Assembly (NCBI GenBank): GCA_030148865.1 | Contig: JASBSR010000006.1 | Coordinates: 118,856 to 182,855 of the forward strand | From: Gammaproteobacteria bacterium | GTDB taxonomy: Bacteria > Pseudomonadota > Gammaproteobacteria > SZUA-229 | DNA: 64,000 nucleotides | Reading direction: 5' to 3' | Shown here: piece by piece, positions 46,093 through 56,312 of the stretch | How the letters are laid out: each line of letters opens with the position of its first letter | Position numbering within the stretch: position 1 is the stretch's first letter | Program-made: the position numbers and the translations under genes | Notes under the pieces: generated by a model | What the model was told of the DNA's origin: nothing | What the model saw: only the letters and a program-made list of their open reading frames with translations | Databases searched by the model: none

Positions 46093-46607
46093 CGCAAACG
46101 TCCGCCACGTTTTCCGCGTACACCGGACAATCGCGCCAGACCCTGGCTGGTGTTGCTGTGGCATAAGGCCACGGCCAAGGCGTCGGCGGCATCCGCCTGC
46201 GGCACATCGGAAAGCTTGAGCAACGCGCGCACCATGTGCTGTACCTGTGTTTTGTCCGCGCCACCACGCCCGACGATGGCCTGTTTGATCTCACGCGGCG
46301 CATACTCATTGACCGACAACGACTGCGCCACACAGGCGCAAATAGCCGCGCCGCGCGCCTGGCCGAGCTTCAGCGCTGAATCGGCATTACGGTGCATGAA
46401 TACCTGCTCGATGGCCATGGCATCAGGACGATAGGTCGAGACCAGTTCGGTAATGGCATCGAAAATCTGCTTCAAACGCTCCGGAAGCGCCTCGGCCTCG
46501 ATCCGTACACAGCCACTGGCAATATAAATTTGCTGTGCGCCATCGACCTCAATGATGCCGTATCCGGTAATGCGCGAACCCGGGTCGATGCCAAATATGC
46601 GGGTCAT
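46089..46607 (-). CDS. ruvC: Crossover junction endodeoxyribonuclease RuvC
   Basis: Resolves Holliday junctions. The 172-residue protein begins [20 protein letters not shown], with the first catalytic Asp at residue 7. [20 protein letters not shown] follows with the catalytic Glu, then [20 protein letters not shown] and [19 protein letters not shown]. First gene of ruvCAB, overlapped by ruvA. Confidence 0.96.
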   Translation of the reverse strand: MTRIFGIDPGSRITGYGIIEVDGAQQIYIASGCVRIEAEALPERLKQIFDAITELVSTYRPDAMAIEQVFMHRNADSALKLGQARGAAICACVAQSLSVNEYAPREIKQAIVGRGGADKTQVQHMVRALLKLSDVPQADAADALAVALCHSNTSQGLARLSGVRGKRGGRLR

Positions 46608-46678
46608 AAGGCTCCGTCGTTTGCGTTATCGAACGCGTGCGCACATACACAGCGTATGCACGCGTTCTACCGGCGCAC

Positions 46679-47425
46679 TCATGCCAGCGCCGCCATCACC
46701 TCGTCAGAAAATTCGGCGTTGGAATACACGTACTGAACATCGTCGAGATCCTCCAGCACTTCCACCAGTTTGAGCACGCTCTGCGCGTCCTCCAACTCCA
46801 AATCGACGCTGGTGGCCGGGCGCATCGTGATCTCGGCGTGCTCCGGCGCCGAACCTTTGGCGGTCATTGCCTCGCGCACGGCGATGAATTCGTCAGGCGC
46901 GGTCATCACATCGACGCTGCCATCATCGTTGCTGACAATGTCCTCGGCGCCTGCCTCCAACGCCAGTTCCATGATCGTGTCTTCATCCGTACCGGGCGGA
47001 AAACTGAGAATCCCAGCCTTATTAAACAGATAGGCGACCGAACCGTCGGTGCCCAGGTTGCCACCATACTTGGTAAAAGCATGGCGCACTTCCGCAACTG
47101 TACGATTGCGATTATCGGTCAGGCAATCAACCATGATGGCGACACCGTTCGGCCCGTAGCCTTCGTAACGCACTTCTTCATAGGCGGCACCATCGGCATC
47201 GCCCGAGCCGCGCTTGACGGCACGCTCGATGGTGTCTTTGGTCATATTGTTCGACAAGGCATTGTCGATAGCCGCCCGTAATCGGGGGTTGGAAGCAGCA
47301 TCGGCACCCCCGGAACGGGTTGCCACGGTGATCTCGCGTATCAACTTGGTAAACAGTTTCCCACGTCGGGAATCCTGGGCCTTCTTACGATGCTGAATGT
47401 TCGCCCACTTACTATGTCCTGCCAT
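46679..47425 (-). CDS. yebC: YebC/PmpR-family regulatory or translation factor
   Basis: Family linked to transcription control and, more recently, to ribosome rescue at difficult motifs. The 248-residue protein starts [20 protein letters not shown], the highly conserved N-terminus. [20 protein letters not shown] and [20 protein letters not shown] follow. Length matches. Upstream of ruvC in the common aspS-yebC-ruvCAB arrangement. Confidence 0.95.
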   Translation of the reverse strand: MAGHSKWANIQHRKKAQDSRRGKLFTKLIREITVATRSGGADAASNPRLRAAIDNALSNNMTKDTIERAVKRGSGDADGAAYEEVRYEGYGPNGVAIMVDCLTDNRNRTVAEVRHAFTKYGGNLGTDGSVAYLFNKAGILSFPPGTDEDTIMELALEAGAEDIVSNDDGSVDVMTAPDEFIAVREAMTAKGSAPEHAEITMRPATSVDLELEDAQSVLKLVEVLEDLDDVQYVYSNAEFSDEVMAALA

Positions 47426-47504
47426 ACACGCCTCTCAAATACCGCCTCAATCCACTGGTTTATTGGCCGTATCTTAGCATGAGAGGACGGCAGCTCGCGC
47501 GCGC

Positions 47505-48170
47505 TCAGGTGTGGCGATCGAATTGCCCGCGGCGCAGGAATGCACATATTTGCTTCGCGGCCGCGGGCGCGAATAGCAAACCGCTATGCGATGCCCGAAC
47601 ACAGATATGATCGGAGATCCCGGCGATCCGCGTTTCGGAAAGCAACACGGCGCCGTCGCCAGGCAAGCCCGATGCGCCCAACAACACGCCCAGGCCAACG
47701 CTGAGCGTACCGGCGACCATGCCAAGCGCACGTTGGCCGCCCCAGGCCGGCCCATCGCCATACAGCCCCTGCTCGGTGCTGCGACCGAGCATACGACGCC
47801 CGAGACGCCAGCGACCCAGCCGTTTTGCCGCCTTGCTGCCAGCCAACGGTGTGCCGAGCAATACGATGCGTCCGGGCGGCTGATGAGGATAATCGTGCAA
47901 GAGACGTAAAATCACCAAGCCACCCAGGCTATGGCCAACGAAATGCACCACCGGCGCGTTCAAGCCGGCGACAAAGTCGCGCAGTAGCGCCGCATTTTTG
48001 GCTGGACTGCGACGCACGCTCGGGTAGCCGAAACGATGCGGCTGGAAACCGCAGCGCCGCAGACGCGTGGCGAGCGGCGCCATCAACGCCGGACCGCACC
48101 AGATTCCATGCACCAGAACCACCGCTTCGCGGGCGCCTTGAGGCGGGGTATTGGCGCGCTGCGCGGTCAC
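47505..48170 (-). CDS. Alpha/beta hydrolase (esterase/lipase-like)
   Basis: A 221-residue protein starting with GTG at 48170, which overlaps the nudB stop as GTGA. The open frame upstream of this runs inside nudB and is a shadow. Visible are the oxyanion-hole motif VVLVHGIWCG, the nucleophile elbow GHSLGGLVI and a C-terminal His in DHICVRASHSGLLF. The middle (GLYGDGPAWGGQRALGMVAG) may be the lid. Substrate unknown. It lies between nudB and yebC. Confidence 0.78.
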   Translation of the reverse strand: MTAQRANTPPQGAREAVVLVHGIWCGPALMAPLATRLRRCGFQPHRFGYPSVRRSPAKNAALLRDFVAGLNAPVVHFVGHSLGGLVILRLLHDYPHQPPGRIVLLGTPLAGSKAAKRLGRWRLGRRMLGRSTEQGLYGDGPAWGGQRALGMVAGTLSVGLGVLLGASGLPGDGAVLLSETRIAGISDHICVRASHSGLLFAPAAAKQICAFLRRGQFDRHT

Positions 48171-48601
48171 GGCAGCGCCAGAATCGCCGCTTGATTGGTC
48201 CACGAGGCCGCCTGCTGGACCGCGTCCTGTCGCCGCAGCCAAACATATTCGCTGTGTTCCTCGGGGTTTAGCCGAATTTCGGTGATTGCCGGCAGACAGA
48301 AATAAAAGCAGTGTTCGAGGTTCTCGCAGACGCCCGGCTGATAGCGATGCCGCCACTGCGGCCAAATGTCGAAGCGCCGCGATACGCCGCTGTCGAGCAG
48401 ACGCTCGGGGCCGAGCAAACCGGTCTCTTCAAACAACTCACGTTCGGCTGCTTGCCGCGGCTGCTCCTGCCAATCCAGGCTGCCGGTCACCGATTGCCAA
48501 AAATCTGGCGGCACGCACCGACGCATCAACAACACTTGGTCATCGGTAGTGTAGATCACCACCAGTACGGATTCGGGTCGTCGATAAGTGCGTTGCGTCA
48601 T
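48167..48601 (-). CDS. nudB: Dihydroneopterin triphosphate diphosphatase NudB (Nudix)
   Basis: Takes pyrophosphate off dihydroneopterin triphosphate in folate synthesis. The 144-residue protein has SVLVVIYTTDDQVLLMRRC and a Nudix box starting GSLDWQEQPRQAAERELFEE, then TGLL. NudB-type end with WLRRQDAV. Between aspS and yebC, the conserved place of nudB. It overlaps the hydrolase start by four bases. Confidence 0.92.
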   Translation of the reverse strand: MTQRTYRRPESVLVVIYTTDDQVLLMRRCVPPDFWQSVTGSLDWQEQPRQAAERELFEETGLLGPERLLDSGVSRRFDIWPQWRHRYQPGVCENLEHCFYFCLPAITEIRLNPEEHSEYVWLRRQDAVQQAASWTNQAAILALP

Positions 48602-48697
48602 ACTAAACCGGGCCTGTATCGGTCAACCGCAATCGAAGACTGTTGGCACGAACTGAGCGGTGTATCCATAGGCAGACACGATAGCCTGCACCGCTGA

Positions 48698-49193
48698 AAA
48701 CGCATAAAGCCTATGTTTTCTTTACGTGCCTGGTGGTGTCTTTGCTAGACTATAGGGCTCCGTCAGCCGGCATGAAACTCTCGCAGAGCCACAAAGCGCG
48801 TCAAGGTGAGCAGGTCGCCTCATGCTCATGACGTTGAGTCAGGCAGGATGAATCCGTGCCTACAACCCCCCGCCGTAATCACCCGCGGACCCTATCGTGT
48901 GTCACTGATGTTGCATGCACGGCTTTAGCCGTGCATGCATCCGACCAATGGCTGAAACCGCATTAACCAGGCGCTTTCTTAACGTGCCCGGCGTCTCGGC
49001 GAGCGCTTAAGGTTCGGTCAGCTCGCATGATACTCTCGCAGCGCCGCAAAGCGCGCCAAGGTGAGTTAGATCGCCTCATGTCATGACGTTGAGTCAGGCA
49101 CGGATGAATCCGTGCCTACAAAACCCCGCCACCATCAACCGCGCACCGTATGATTTTTGTAGGCACGGCTTTAGCCGTGCATGCATCCGACTC
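48698..49193. repeat. Tandem 255-base repeat carrying palindromes
   Basis: The spacer between nudB and aspS holds two diverged copies of one unit with a period of 255 bases; ACGTTGAGTCAGGCA starts at 48831 and again at 49086. Each copy has a palindrome like AGGCACGGATGAATCCGTGC (stem 10 at 49096-49117) and one like CACGGCTTTAGCCGTG (stem 12 at 48912-48939; 49158-49185). Related palindromes occur at 57441-57781. No coding sequence. 48602-48697 contains nothing recognised. Confidence 0.75.
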
Positions 49194-49200
49194 GGGCGGT

Positions 49201-50982
49201 TCAGCTTTGCTCGCCGGGCGCTTTGCGTAAGCGGATACCAAGATCGCGAAGCTGCTGCTCGTTGACCGCGGAAGGCGCCTGAGTCAACAGACAGCTGGCC
49301 GTCTGTGTCTTCGGGAAGGCCATCACCTCGCGGATGGAGCTGGCGCCGGTCATGAGCATAACCAGCCGGTCCAAACCGAAAGCGATGCCACCATGTGGCG
49401 GGCAACCGTAGTTGAGCGCGTCAAGCAGAAAACCAAATTTATCGCGTGCCTCATGCTCATCGATGCCAAGGCACTCGAACACTTCCTGCTGCACCTCGGT
49501 GCGGTAGATACGCATGGAACCGCCGCCGACTTCGGTACCGTTCAGCACCATGTCGTAGGCGCGCGAATGGCAAGCGCCCGGATCGCTACGCAGCAGTTCC
49601 ATGTGCTCGTCTTTTGGTGCGGTAAAAGGATGATGCAACGATACCCAGCGCTTTTCTTTTTCATCCCATTCAAACATCGGAAAATCCACTACCCACAACG
49701 GGCGCCAGCCGCGTTCGACCATACCAAGATCGTGCCCAAGCTTGACCCGCAGCGCACCGAGCGCTTCGTTGACGATATTGGCGCGGTCGGCGCCGAAAAA
49801 GATCAGGTCGCCATCAGCAACGCCGGTACGCTGTACGATGGCGTCGATCACGTCATCGGGGAGGAATTTCAGAATCGGCGACTGTAGACCATCGCGACCG
49901 CGCGCGACCTCATTGACCTTGATGTAGGCCAGTCCCTTGGCGCCGTAAATGCTCACAAACTTAGTATAGTCATCGATCTCTTTACGGCTCAATCTAACAC
50001 CGCCCGGCAAGCGCAACGCTGCGACTCGGCCCTGGGGGTCACTTGCCGGGCCGGAGAAAACCTTGAAATCGACGGTCGACATCAAGTCACCAACGTCGAC
50101 CAGTTCCAGTGGAATACGCAAATCCGGTTTATCCGATCCGTAACGCAGCATGGCTTCGGTATATGACATGCGCGGGAACGGTTCCACCAGCGCCACTTCC
50201 ATCACTTTGGCGAATACCTCGCGCATCATGTCCTCCATCATACCCATGAGCTGTTCTTCACTCATGAAGGAGGTCTCGATGTCGAGCTGGGTAAACTCAG
50301 GTTGCCGATCAGCGCGCAAATCCTCATCGCGGAAACAACGCACGATTTGATAATAGCGGTCCATACCGGACATCATAAGCAGCTGCTTGAACAGCTGCGG
50401 CGATTGCGGCAGAGCGAAGAAGCTACCGGGATGTGTGCGACTGGGCACCAAATAGTCGCGCGCTCCCTCGGGCGTAGCGCGCGTGAGCATGGGTGTTTCG
50501 ATATCGAGAAATTCGTTCCGGTCTAGATAATCACGTAAGGCCCGGGCGATTTTCGATCGTAAGCGCAGGCGCTGCTGCATCTGCGGCCGGCGCAGGTCAA
50601 TATAGCGATAGCGCAGGCGATGCTCTTCGGAAACGTCGTCATCATCGAGCTGAAACGGCGGCGTTTCGGCGCGATTGAGGATCTCCAGGTCTAAACCCAA
50701 CACTTCCACCTGCCCTGTGGGTAGATCTTGATTCTCAGTGCCTGCCGGGCGGCGGCGTACACGCCCACGCACACGCAGCACAAATTCACTGCGCACGCGC
50801 TCGGCGATCATAAATGTATCGGGCGTATCCGGATCGAATACGACCTGCACCAAGCCCTCGCGGTCGCGCAGATCAATGAAGATGACGCCGCCGTGATCGC
50901 GGCGGCGATGGGCCCAGCCGCAAAGTTCGACTTCCTGGTCCAACTGTTGTTCGCGCAACTGGCCGCAGTAGTGGGTTCGCAT
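49201..50982 (-). CDS. aspS: Aspartyl-tRNA synthetase
   Basis: Class II synthetase charging tRNA-Asp. The 593-residue protein begins [20 protein letters not shown] at 50982; the frame is open 24 codons upstream, but homology begins here. The OB-fold anticodon-binding domain is followed by the catalytic core with [20 protein letters not shown], the bacterial insertion domain (about 290-420) and the C-terminal motif [15 protein letters not shown]. Downstream of the DUF502 gene on the same strand. Confidence 0.96.
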   Translation of the reverse strand: MRTHYCGQLREQQLDQEVELCGWAHRRRDHGGVIFIDLRDREGLVQVVFDPDTPDTFMIAERVRSEFVLRVRGRVRRRPAGTENQDLPTGQVEVLGLDLEILNRAETPPFQLDDDDVSEEHRLRYRYIDLRRPQMQQRLRLRSKIARALRDYLDRNEFLDIETPMLTRATPEGARDYLVPSRTHPGSFFALPQSPQLFKQLLMMSGMDRYYQIVRCFRDEDLRADRQPEFTQLDIETSFMSEEQLMGMMEDMMREVFAKVMEVALVEPFPRMSYTEAMLRYGSDKPDLRIPLELVDVGDLMSTVDFKVFSGPASDPQGRVAALRLPGGVRLSRKEIDDYTKFVSIYGAKGLAYIKVNEVARGRDGLQSPILKFLPDDVIDAIVQRTGVADGDLIFFGADRANIVNEALGALRVKLGHDLGMVERGWRPLWVVDFPMFEWDEKEKRWVSLHHPFTAPKDEHMELLRSDPGACHSRAYDMVLNGTEVGGGSMRIYRTEVQQEVFECLGIDEHEARDKFGFLLDALNYGCPPHGGIAFGLDRLVMLMTGASSIREVMAFPKTQTASCLLTQAPSAVNEQQLRDLGIRLRKAPGEQS

Positions 50983-51065
50983 GACGATGGTCCAAGCCTG
51001 TGCTTGCTGAGTCGGCAATATACCCAAAGTGCAGCCGACTCGAGCGGTCCGCAAAAGCGGGAATG

Positions 51066-51707
51066 TTACGTGCTCGCATCCTGCCGCGCAACCGCACCCG
51101 CCGCGGTTTTCTGGACCGGCACGACCACACCCATAGAAATGATCATCTTCAGTCCCTCGTCGACACTCATGTTCAACTCGACGACGTCTTTACGCGGTAT
51201 CATCAGGAAAAAACCCGAGGTCGGATTGGGGGTAGTCGGCACATAGATATTGATGACCTGTTCGCCGGTCTTGGCTTGCGCTTCACCGACATCGGTGCCG
51301 GTTTGAAAGGCAACGGTCCACAAGCCGCGGCGGGGATACTCCACCAACAACACCTTGCGGAAGGATTGTCCGCTGGAAGAAAACAGCGTTTCTGTAAGTT
51401 GTTTGACCGCGGAATACACCGACCGGACTAGCGGGATGCGCGCCAGAAGCCCTTCCCACAAGGACACCAGGCGACGTCCGAAAATATTCGCCGCGACCAC
51501 TCCGGTGAGAAAAATGATCACAATCGACACAACCACGCCGAACCCGGGAATGGACACATGCAGAAGCGCTTCGGGCCGGTACTGTGGCGGCAGAAAAACC
51601 AGAATCTGATCCATCAGATCGACGAATAACTTCACCACCAGGACGGTCACGCCGAGTGGCAGCCAGACCAGGATTCCCGCAATCAGATATTTTCGGAGAG
51701 AGGCCAT
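51066..51707 (-). CDS. DUF502 membrane protein
   Basis: A 213-residue inner-membrane protein. Two long hydrophobic segments are at about residues 8-30 ([20 protein letters not shown]) and 60-85 ([19 protein letters not shown]). A soluble domain follows with [39 protein letters not shown] and [19 protein letters not shown], the family signature. The function is not established. The order fmdB-DUF502-aspS is common in gammaproteobacteria. Confidence 0.93.
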   Translation of the reverse strand: MASLRKYLIAGILVWLPLGVTVLVVKLFVDLMDQILVFLPPQYRPEALLHVSIPGFGVVVSIVIIFLTGVVAANIFGRRLVSLWEGLLARIPLVRSVYSAVKQLTETLFSSSGQSFRKVLLVEYPRRGLWTVAFQTGTDVGEAQAKTGEQVINIYVPTTPNPTSGFFLMIPRKDVVELNMSVDEGLKMIISMGVVVPVQKTAAGAVARQDAST

Positions 51708-51725
51708 ATGCTTTGCGCAGACGCG

Positions 51726-52070
51726 CTAGGACGCGCGCTTTCCCGCCCCACCGGCGTCGGCCGATTTGCTTTTCGACTCCGGCTTCGATTTTGCGTCTGT
51801 TTTCGGCTTCGCCTCGGCTTTGGCGTCCGGCTTGGATTCGGCTTTCGGACCTGATTTGCCATCGCTGTCGGCAACGTTCTTTTTATTGCCCTTTTTGAAA
51901 TCGGTTTCGTACCAACCGCCGCCTTTGAGGCGGAACCCGGCCGCCGATATCAGTTTGGTCATCGCCGCCATACCACAGGCAGGACACTCAACCAACGGTG
52001 GATCCGAGAGCTTTTGCAACTTTTCCAGCTCGTGCCCACATTCTGTGCATCGATATTCGTAAATCGGCAT
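51726..52070 (-). CDS. FmdB-family zinc-ribbon protein
   Basis: A 114-residue protein starting MPIYEYRCTECGHELEKLQK at 52070. Two CxxC pairs (CTEC and CPAC) make a zinc ribbon. SAAGFRLKGGGWYETDFKKG closes the conserved domain. The last 45 residues are a Lys/Ser/Ala-rich tail of low complexity. First gene upstream of the DUF502-aspS group and probably its operon leader. The frame open upstream has no family support. Confidence 0.9.
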   Translation of the reverse strand: MPIYEYRCTECGHELEKLQKLSDPPLVECPACGMAAMTKLISAAGFRLKGGGWYETDFKKGNKKNVADSDGKSGPKAESKPDAKAEAKPKTDAKSKPESKSKSADAGGAGKRAS

Positions 52071-52440
52071 GAACACTATCCTCACTGACAAACCAAACCG
52101 CACTAACACACAAATTGGGCTCGATCGCCGCCTTTTCAAGTGTAACTAAAGCAAATATTCCACTATGATACAGGCACTTGCCATGTCGAGCCACGTATTT
52201 CTCCGAGCCGCGACACGGCCGCCAAGCAGTACCCAACATACAACCTGAAGCGGAAGGCACGGCGACCGCGTTGGCCGGACCGAGTCAACATTGCGCCGAC
52301 CCGCGCGCGATCAAGTATTATGCAACAGGCTCATGCGTCCGGCGCGATAGTTTTTCCGCGCGCGTTTACGACGATACGGTCGGAAACGGGCGCGCCACAC
52401 CTATCGTCAGCCGCGGCGCCAACCGGACAGCTAAGGTAAA
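52071..52440. other. Divergent promoter region
   Basis: About 370 bases between the FmdB gene (minus) and the ABC exporter (plus). It must hold both promoters. No gene, repeat family or terminator was recognised. Confidence 0.5.
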
Positions 52441-54279
52441 ATGACCGCCTCGTATCGTAATCATACCGATCTACCCACCGGCAAGCGCAACGATTTCCAC
52501 ACTATGCGCAGCCTGCTTCCCTACCTGTGGGACTACCGCGGGCGCGTGGTCATCGCGCTCGTGGCGTTGGTACTGGCCAAAGGCGCAACGGTTGCGGTAC
52601 CGATGGCGCTGAAGCATATTGTCGACGCGCTGGATGCCTCTAAGCACCATCAATTAGTGCTGCCGATGATCTTTCTGGTGGCCTACGGCGTGCTGCGTCT
52701 GGTGGGCTCGGCCTTCAATGAAACGCGTGATGCGGTGTTCGCGCGTGTACGACACGGCGCCATGCGCAGCATGTCACACCGCGTGGTCGAGCACCTGCAT
52801 GACCTGTCCTTACGGTTTCATTTACAACGCAAGACCGGCGCCATCACCCGCGACCTCGAACGTGGCACCCGCAGCGTCAGTGCTTTGCTCAATTATATGG
52901 TCTTCAGCATATTGCCGACGCTGGTCGAAGTCGGCCTCATCGCTGCGGTGTTGCTGATCAAATACAGTGCCTGGTTTGCCATCATCACGTTTGCCACCGT
53001 GGCCGTGTACATCGCCTTCACCATGACCATCACCGAATGGCGCATGAAGTACCGTGTAACCATGAACCAGATGGACTCGCAGGCAAACAGCCAAGCCATC
53101 GACAGTCTCCTCAACTACGAAACGGTCAAATATTTCGGCAACGAGCCATTCGAAATGCACCGGTACAATGACTCACTGGTCCAGTGGGAGAACGCGGCGG
53201 TTAAAAGCCAGACGTCCCTATCCGCACTCAATGTCGGCCAAGGCGGCATCATCGCCGTAGGAGTCACATTGATTATGGTTTTGGCCGCGCGCGGTGTCGT
53301 CGCCGGCACCATGTCGTTGGGTGACTTGGTATTGGTCAATGCCTTCATGATCCAGATGTTTATCCCTCTCAACTTCCTTGGCGTGGTTTACAGTCAACTA
53401 AAACACGCGCTGTCGGACATGGAGCGGATGTTTCGGTTGTTGGAAGAAATTCCGGAAGTGCGCGACAAAGCCGACGCGCGCGCGCTGGAAGTCGGCGACG
53501 GACACGTGCGCTTTGAGCACGTCAGTTTCAGTTATGATCCTGCGCGTCCGATCCTGCACGACGTTGATTTCGAGATCCCGCCAGGCCGTAAATTGGCGGT
53601 CGTAGGCCTCAGCGGAGCGGGAAAATCGACCTTGGCACGCTTGCTGTTCCGCTTCTACGACGTAGATCAAGGCAAGGTGCTGATCAATGGCCAGGATCTA
53701 CGCGACGTCAGCCAGCGTAGCGCGCGCGCCGCGATCGGCATCGTGCCGCAAGACACCGTGCTGTTCAACGAAACCATCTACTACAACATTGCCTACGCCA
53801 AACCGGGCGCCGGTCGGGCGGAAATCATACGTGCGGCACGTATGGCGCACATCCACGAGTTCATCGAGCAACTGCCGGCCGGCTACGACACGGTGGTCGG
53901 CGAACGCGGCTTAAAACTTTCCGGCGGCGAAAAGCAACGTGTCGCCATCGCTCGTACGATATTGAAAAATCCGCGCATCCTGATCTTCGACGAAGCGACC
54001 TCGTCGCTGGATTCGCATTCGGAACAAGCTATCCTCGACGCTCTCGCCGAAGTCGCCGCCGACCATACTACGTTGGTCATCGCTCACCGTTTATCCACCA
54101 TTGTCGACGCCGATCAAATTCTGGTCATCGATAACGGTCGTATCGTCGAGCGCGGCGATCATCACACGCTGCTGGTCCGGCACGGACTGTACGCCCACAT
54201 GTGGGAATTACAGCAAGAGGAGGGTCGGAGCCAATCGGCAAGCCCGCCGGCAAGCAAATACGCCTTGCCAACCAGTTGA
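52441..54279 (+). CDS. Atm1/HMT1-type ABC exporter (permease fused to ATPase)
   Basis: A 612-residue half-transporter. The membrane domain (about 35-320, six helices) contains SLLNYETVKYFGNEPFE, characteristic of the Atm1/ABCB7/HMT1 group. The ATPase has VVGLSGAGKSTLARLLFRFY (Walker A), LKLSGGEKQRVAIART (signature), ILIFDEATSSLDSHSEQ (Walker B) and AHRLSTIVDADQIL (H-loop). Relatives export glutathione-bound sulfur or metal compounds, important for metal tolerance and Fe-S maturation. The ATG follows an AAGGTAAA-type site. Confidence 0.92.
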   Translation: MTASYRNHTDLPTGKRNDFHTMRSLLPYLWDYRGRVVIALVALVLAKGATVAVPMALKHIVDALDASKHHQLVLPMIFLVAYGVLRLVGSAFNETRDAVFARVRHGAMRSMSHRVVEHLHDLSLRFHLQRKTGAITRDLERGTRSVSALLNYMVFSILPTLVEVGLIAAVLLIKYSAWFAIITFATVAVYIAFTMTITEWRMKYRVTMNQMDSQANSQAIDSLLNYETVKYFGNEPFEMHRYNDSLVQWENAAVKSQTSLSALNVGQGGIIAVGVTLIMVLAARGVVAGTMSLGDLVLVNAFMIQMFIPLNFLGVVYSQLKHALSDMERMFRLLEEIPEVRDKADARALEVGDGHVRFEHVSFSYDPARPILHDVDFEIPPGRKLAVVGLSGAGKSTLARLLFRFYDVDQGKVLINGQDLRDVSQRSARAAIGIVPQDTVLFNETIYYNIAYAKPGAGRAEIIRAARMAHIHEFIEQLPAGYDTVVGERGLKLSGGEKQRVAIARTILKNPRILIFDEATSSLDSHSEQAILDALAEVAADHTTLVIAHRLSTIVDADQILVIDNGRIVERGDHHTLLVRHGLYAHMWELQQEEGRSQSASPPASKYALPTS

Positions 54280-54441
54280 CGCGACAACCGACACGGGCGA
54301 CGCGCACGGGCGCGCCGTAACTTCTGCGCACGGCGGTGGGAGCGCCAAGCAGTATCCGGTCCCTGGTTGGAAGTCGGTTGGCCTTAACGGGCGCCGCCCC
54401 TATGTCCCCCGCCAGCCTACGCCCAACAGCAGCACGCGTGC

Positions 54442-54714
54442 TCAGCCGGACCGACGTGGGCGCCTTTCATTGCGCTCGCGCGCTTCGTTGACGCGCAGAC
54501 TACGCCCACCCATATCGGTTCCGTTAATCGCTTCTATCGCGCTCTGGGCTTGGTCACCTTCCATTTGCACGAAGCCAAACCCGCGCGGCCTGCCGGTATC
54601 CCGATCGTTGACCAGCTTTACCGACTGTACCGCGCCGTGCGTCTCAAATAACGAGCGCAATTCGGTTTCCGTTGCAGTAAAAGGAAGATTGCCTACGTAA
54701 ATCGACTTGATCAT
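54442..54714 (-). CDS. RNA-recognition-motif (RRM) protein
   Basis: A 90-residue protein starting MIKSIYVGNLPFTATETELR at 54714. RNP2 is SIYVGNLPF and RNP1 is RGFGFVQM, with aromatic residues in place. A basic tail (ERNERRPRRSG) follows. Bacterial single-RRM proteins bind RNA and are often cold-induced. A 13-residue in-frame extension upstream is not conserved in such proteins. Alone between two plus-strand genes. Confidence 0.92.
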   Translation of the reverse strand: MIKSIYVGNLPFTATETELRSLFETHGAVQSVKLVNDRDTGRPRGFGFVQMEGDQAQSAIEAINGTDMGGRSLRVNEARERNERRPRRSG

Positions 54715-55257
54715 TGCCTGGGTGCTCCGAATAACGAGAAAATTCAATCTCAACGATACTCACAGTATGCTTCGGCATGGGCGCATCGGCCCGCGTGATC
54801 GATGCCAGTCCTTGCGCCGATTTTTGGCGGCATCAACTGAAAGCATACTCGCACTTTTTGATAAATCAATTGCGCGAAAATCCCGATATAGCCGACAAAA
54901 CCGCGCCATTCCGCTATAGCTGGAGGCGCCGAATCTCGTCGCTTGCCCTGACCGCATGCGACCAGGCACAAATCCCGCGGCGGTCCGCGTCAAGCTACTG
55001 ACGCCGGCAACCCGCCTGCCGCCGTCATTGCGATTTGCCGCAACGCGCGATCACCGGCCGACAACGATTGCGCACAGCGCCATAACCGACGGACCCGGGC
55101 GCGTCGACCGGCGTACCGCACGCGCACAACTATTAGAATCGGCTATTATTAACAATTGCGTAACGTAGAATCTGCGTAGCTCATTCGACATTCTGCGAGA
55201 CACAAAATTGTGCCATTCACAGCGCCCCATGCATCTCACCCAATCACCACAGAACGT
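54715..55257. other. Spacer without recognised gene
   Basis: About 540 bases between the RRM gene and the PRPP-synthetase-like gene. Both promoters should lie here, as the genes diverge. Short frames look random. No repeat of the families seen elsewhere was noticed. Confidence 0.5.
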
Positions 55258-56136
55258 ATGAACGACCATTGCTGCGTGCTGAGCTTCCCTGAGTACGTCG
55301 ACGCGGCCCAGCGACTGGCCGCCGCATTGCGGCTACCGTGTCGAGCGATCGACCTGCATCGTTTCCCCGACGGCGAAAGCTGCGTGCGTGTGCCATCGAC
55401 ACCGGTGGAACATGCCATTCTCTGTCGTAGTCTGTTCTCGCCGAACGACAAGCTAATTGAACTCATGCTCACCAGCGCGACGCTGCGCGACAGAGGCACG
55501 GTACGCATCACCTTGGTGGCTCCGTATCTATGCTACATGCGGCAGGACGCCGAATTTTATCCCGGCGACGCCATCAGCCAAAAAATAATCGGCGCGTTCC
55601 TGGCGCAACAAGTGGATACCTTGATCACGGTCGACCCGCATCTGCATCGCGTACACGCGCTCGAGCACGCCATACCCGCGTTACGAACCGTCACACTCAG
55701 CGCGACTACGCTATTCGGCCCTTGCTTACGCGAGCATGCCGAACCTCCATTATTATTGGGCCCTGACCGGGAATCGGAACAATGGGTGCGGACGATAGCG
55801 CAGGCGCATGACCTGGATTTTGCCATCGCGCAAAAGGATCGTAGTGGCGACACGTCGGTGCGCGTCGAGTTGCCGTCGCGGTCGTTCAAAAATCGTGATG
55901 TCGTATTGATCGATGACGTCATCAGCACCGGACGCACGCTCGCTGCGGCGGCACAACAAGCCATGCGCGCCGGCGCCCGCAGTGTGCGCGCGCTGGCGAC
56001 TCACGGCGTGTTCGTCGAAGACGCCGAAGCGTTCATGCGTAACGCCGGTATCCAAGACGTCTGGACCAGCGATAGCATTCCGCATCATAGCAACCGGTTC
56101 GCACTTGCAGAACTGATCGCCGCAGCTATCGACTAG
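55258..56136 (+). CDS. PRPP-synthetase-like protein
   Basis: A 292-residue relative of ribose-phosphate diphosphokinase. HRFPDGESCVRV carries the family start motif. LVAPYLCYMRQDAEFYPGDA is the catalytic region, VDPHLHR the conserved His-rich segment, and VVLIDDVISTGRTLAAAAQQ the PRPP-binding loop. The Prs sequences of E. coli are longer by about 20 residues; this one lacks some regulatory segments and is likely a second, phosphate-independent-looking variant. Such variants often lie beside a thymidine/AMP phosphorylase, which is absent here. An ATG at 55258 is chosen; the frame is open 16 codons further. Confidence 0.8.
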   Translation: MNDHCCVLSFPEYVDAAQRLAAALRLPCRAIDLHRFPDGESCVRVPSTPVEHAILCRSLFSPNDKLIELMLTSATLRDRGTVRITLVAPYLCYMRQDAEFYPGDAISQKIIGAFLAQQVDTLITVDPHLHRVHALEHAIPALRTVTLSATTLFGPCLREHAEPPLLLGPDRESEQWVRTIAQAHDLDFAIAQKDRSGDTSVRVELPSRSFKNRDVVLIDDVISTGRTLAAAAQQAMRAGARSVRALATHGVFVEDAEAFMRNAGIQDVWTSDSIPHHSNRFALAELIAAAID

Positions 56137-56312
56137 GTTTCGACAGCGTCGACCGCGCGCCGAAACAACCCCGAAGCCAATTTCATTGTAAGATTCTCAA
56201 GTTCGCCGTTGCAGCGCTAATCGGCCAAGCGCTCGCCGATTACGTACGTGACGAGCCGCACGAGAAACAGCGCTGAGCACACCAATCGACATTGACCCGG
56301 AGATAACACGCC

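Noticed and set aside
51726..51880. Low-complexity Lys/Ser tail of the FmdB-type protein as a separate gene or frameshift
   Set aside because: It is in frame with the zinc ribbon, and such tails are common in this family.
52201..52260. GCCAAGCAGTA sequence recurring near 54335 and 63410
   Set aside because: Only about ten bases are shared and flanks differ; chance is likely.
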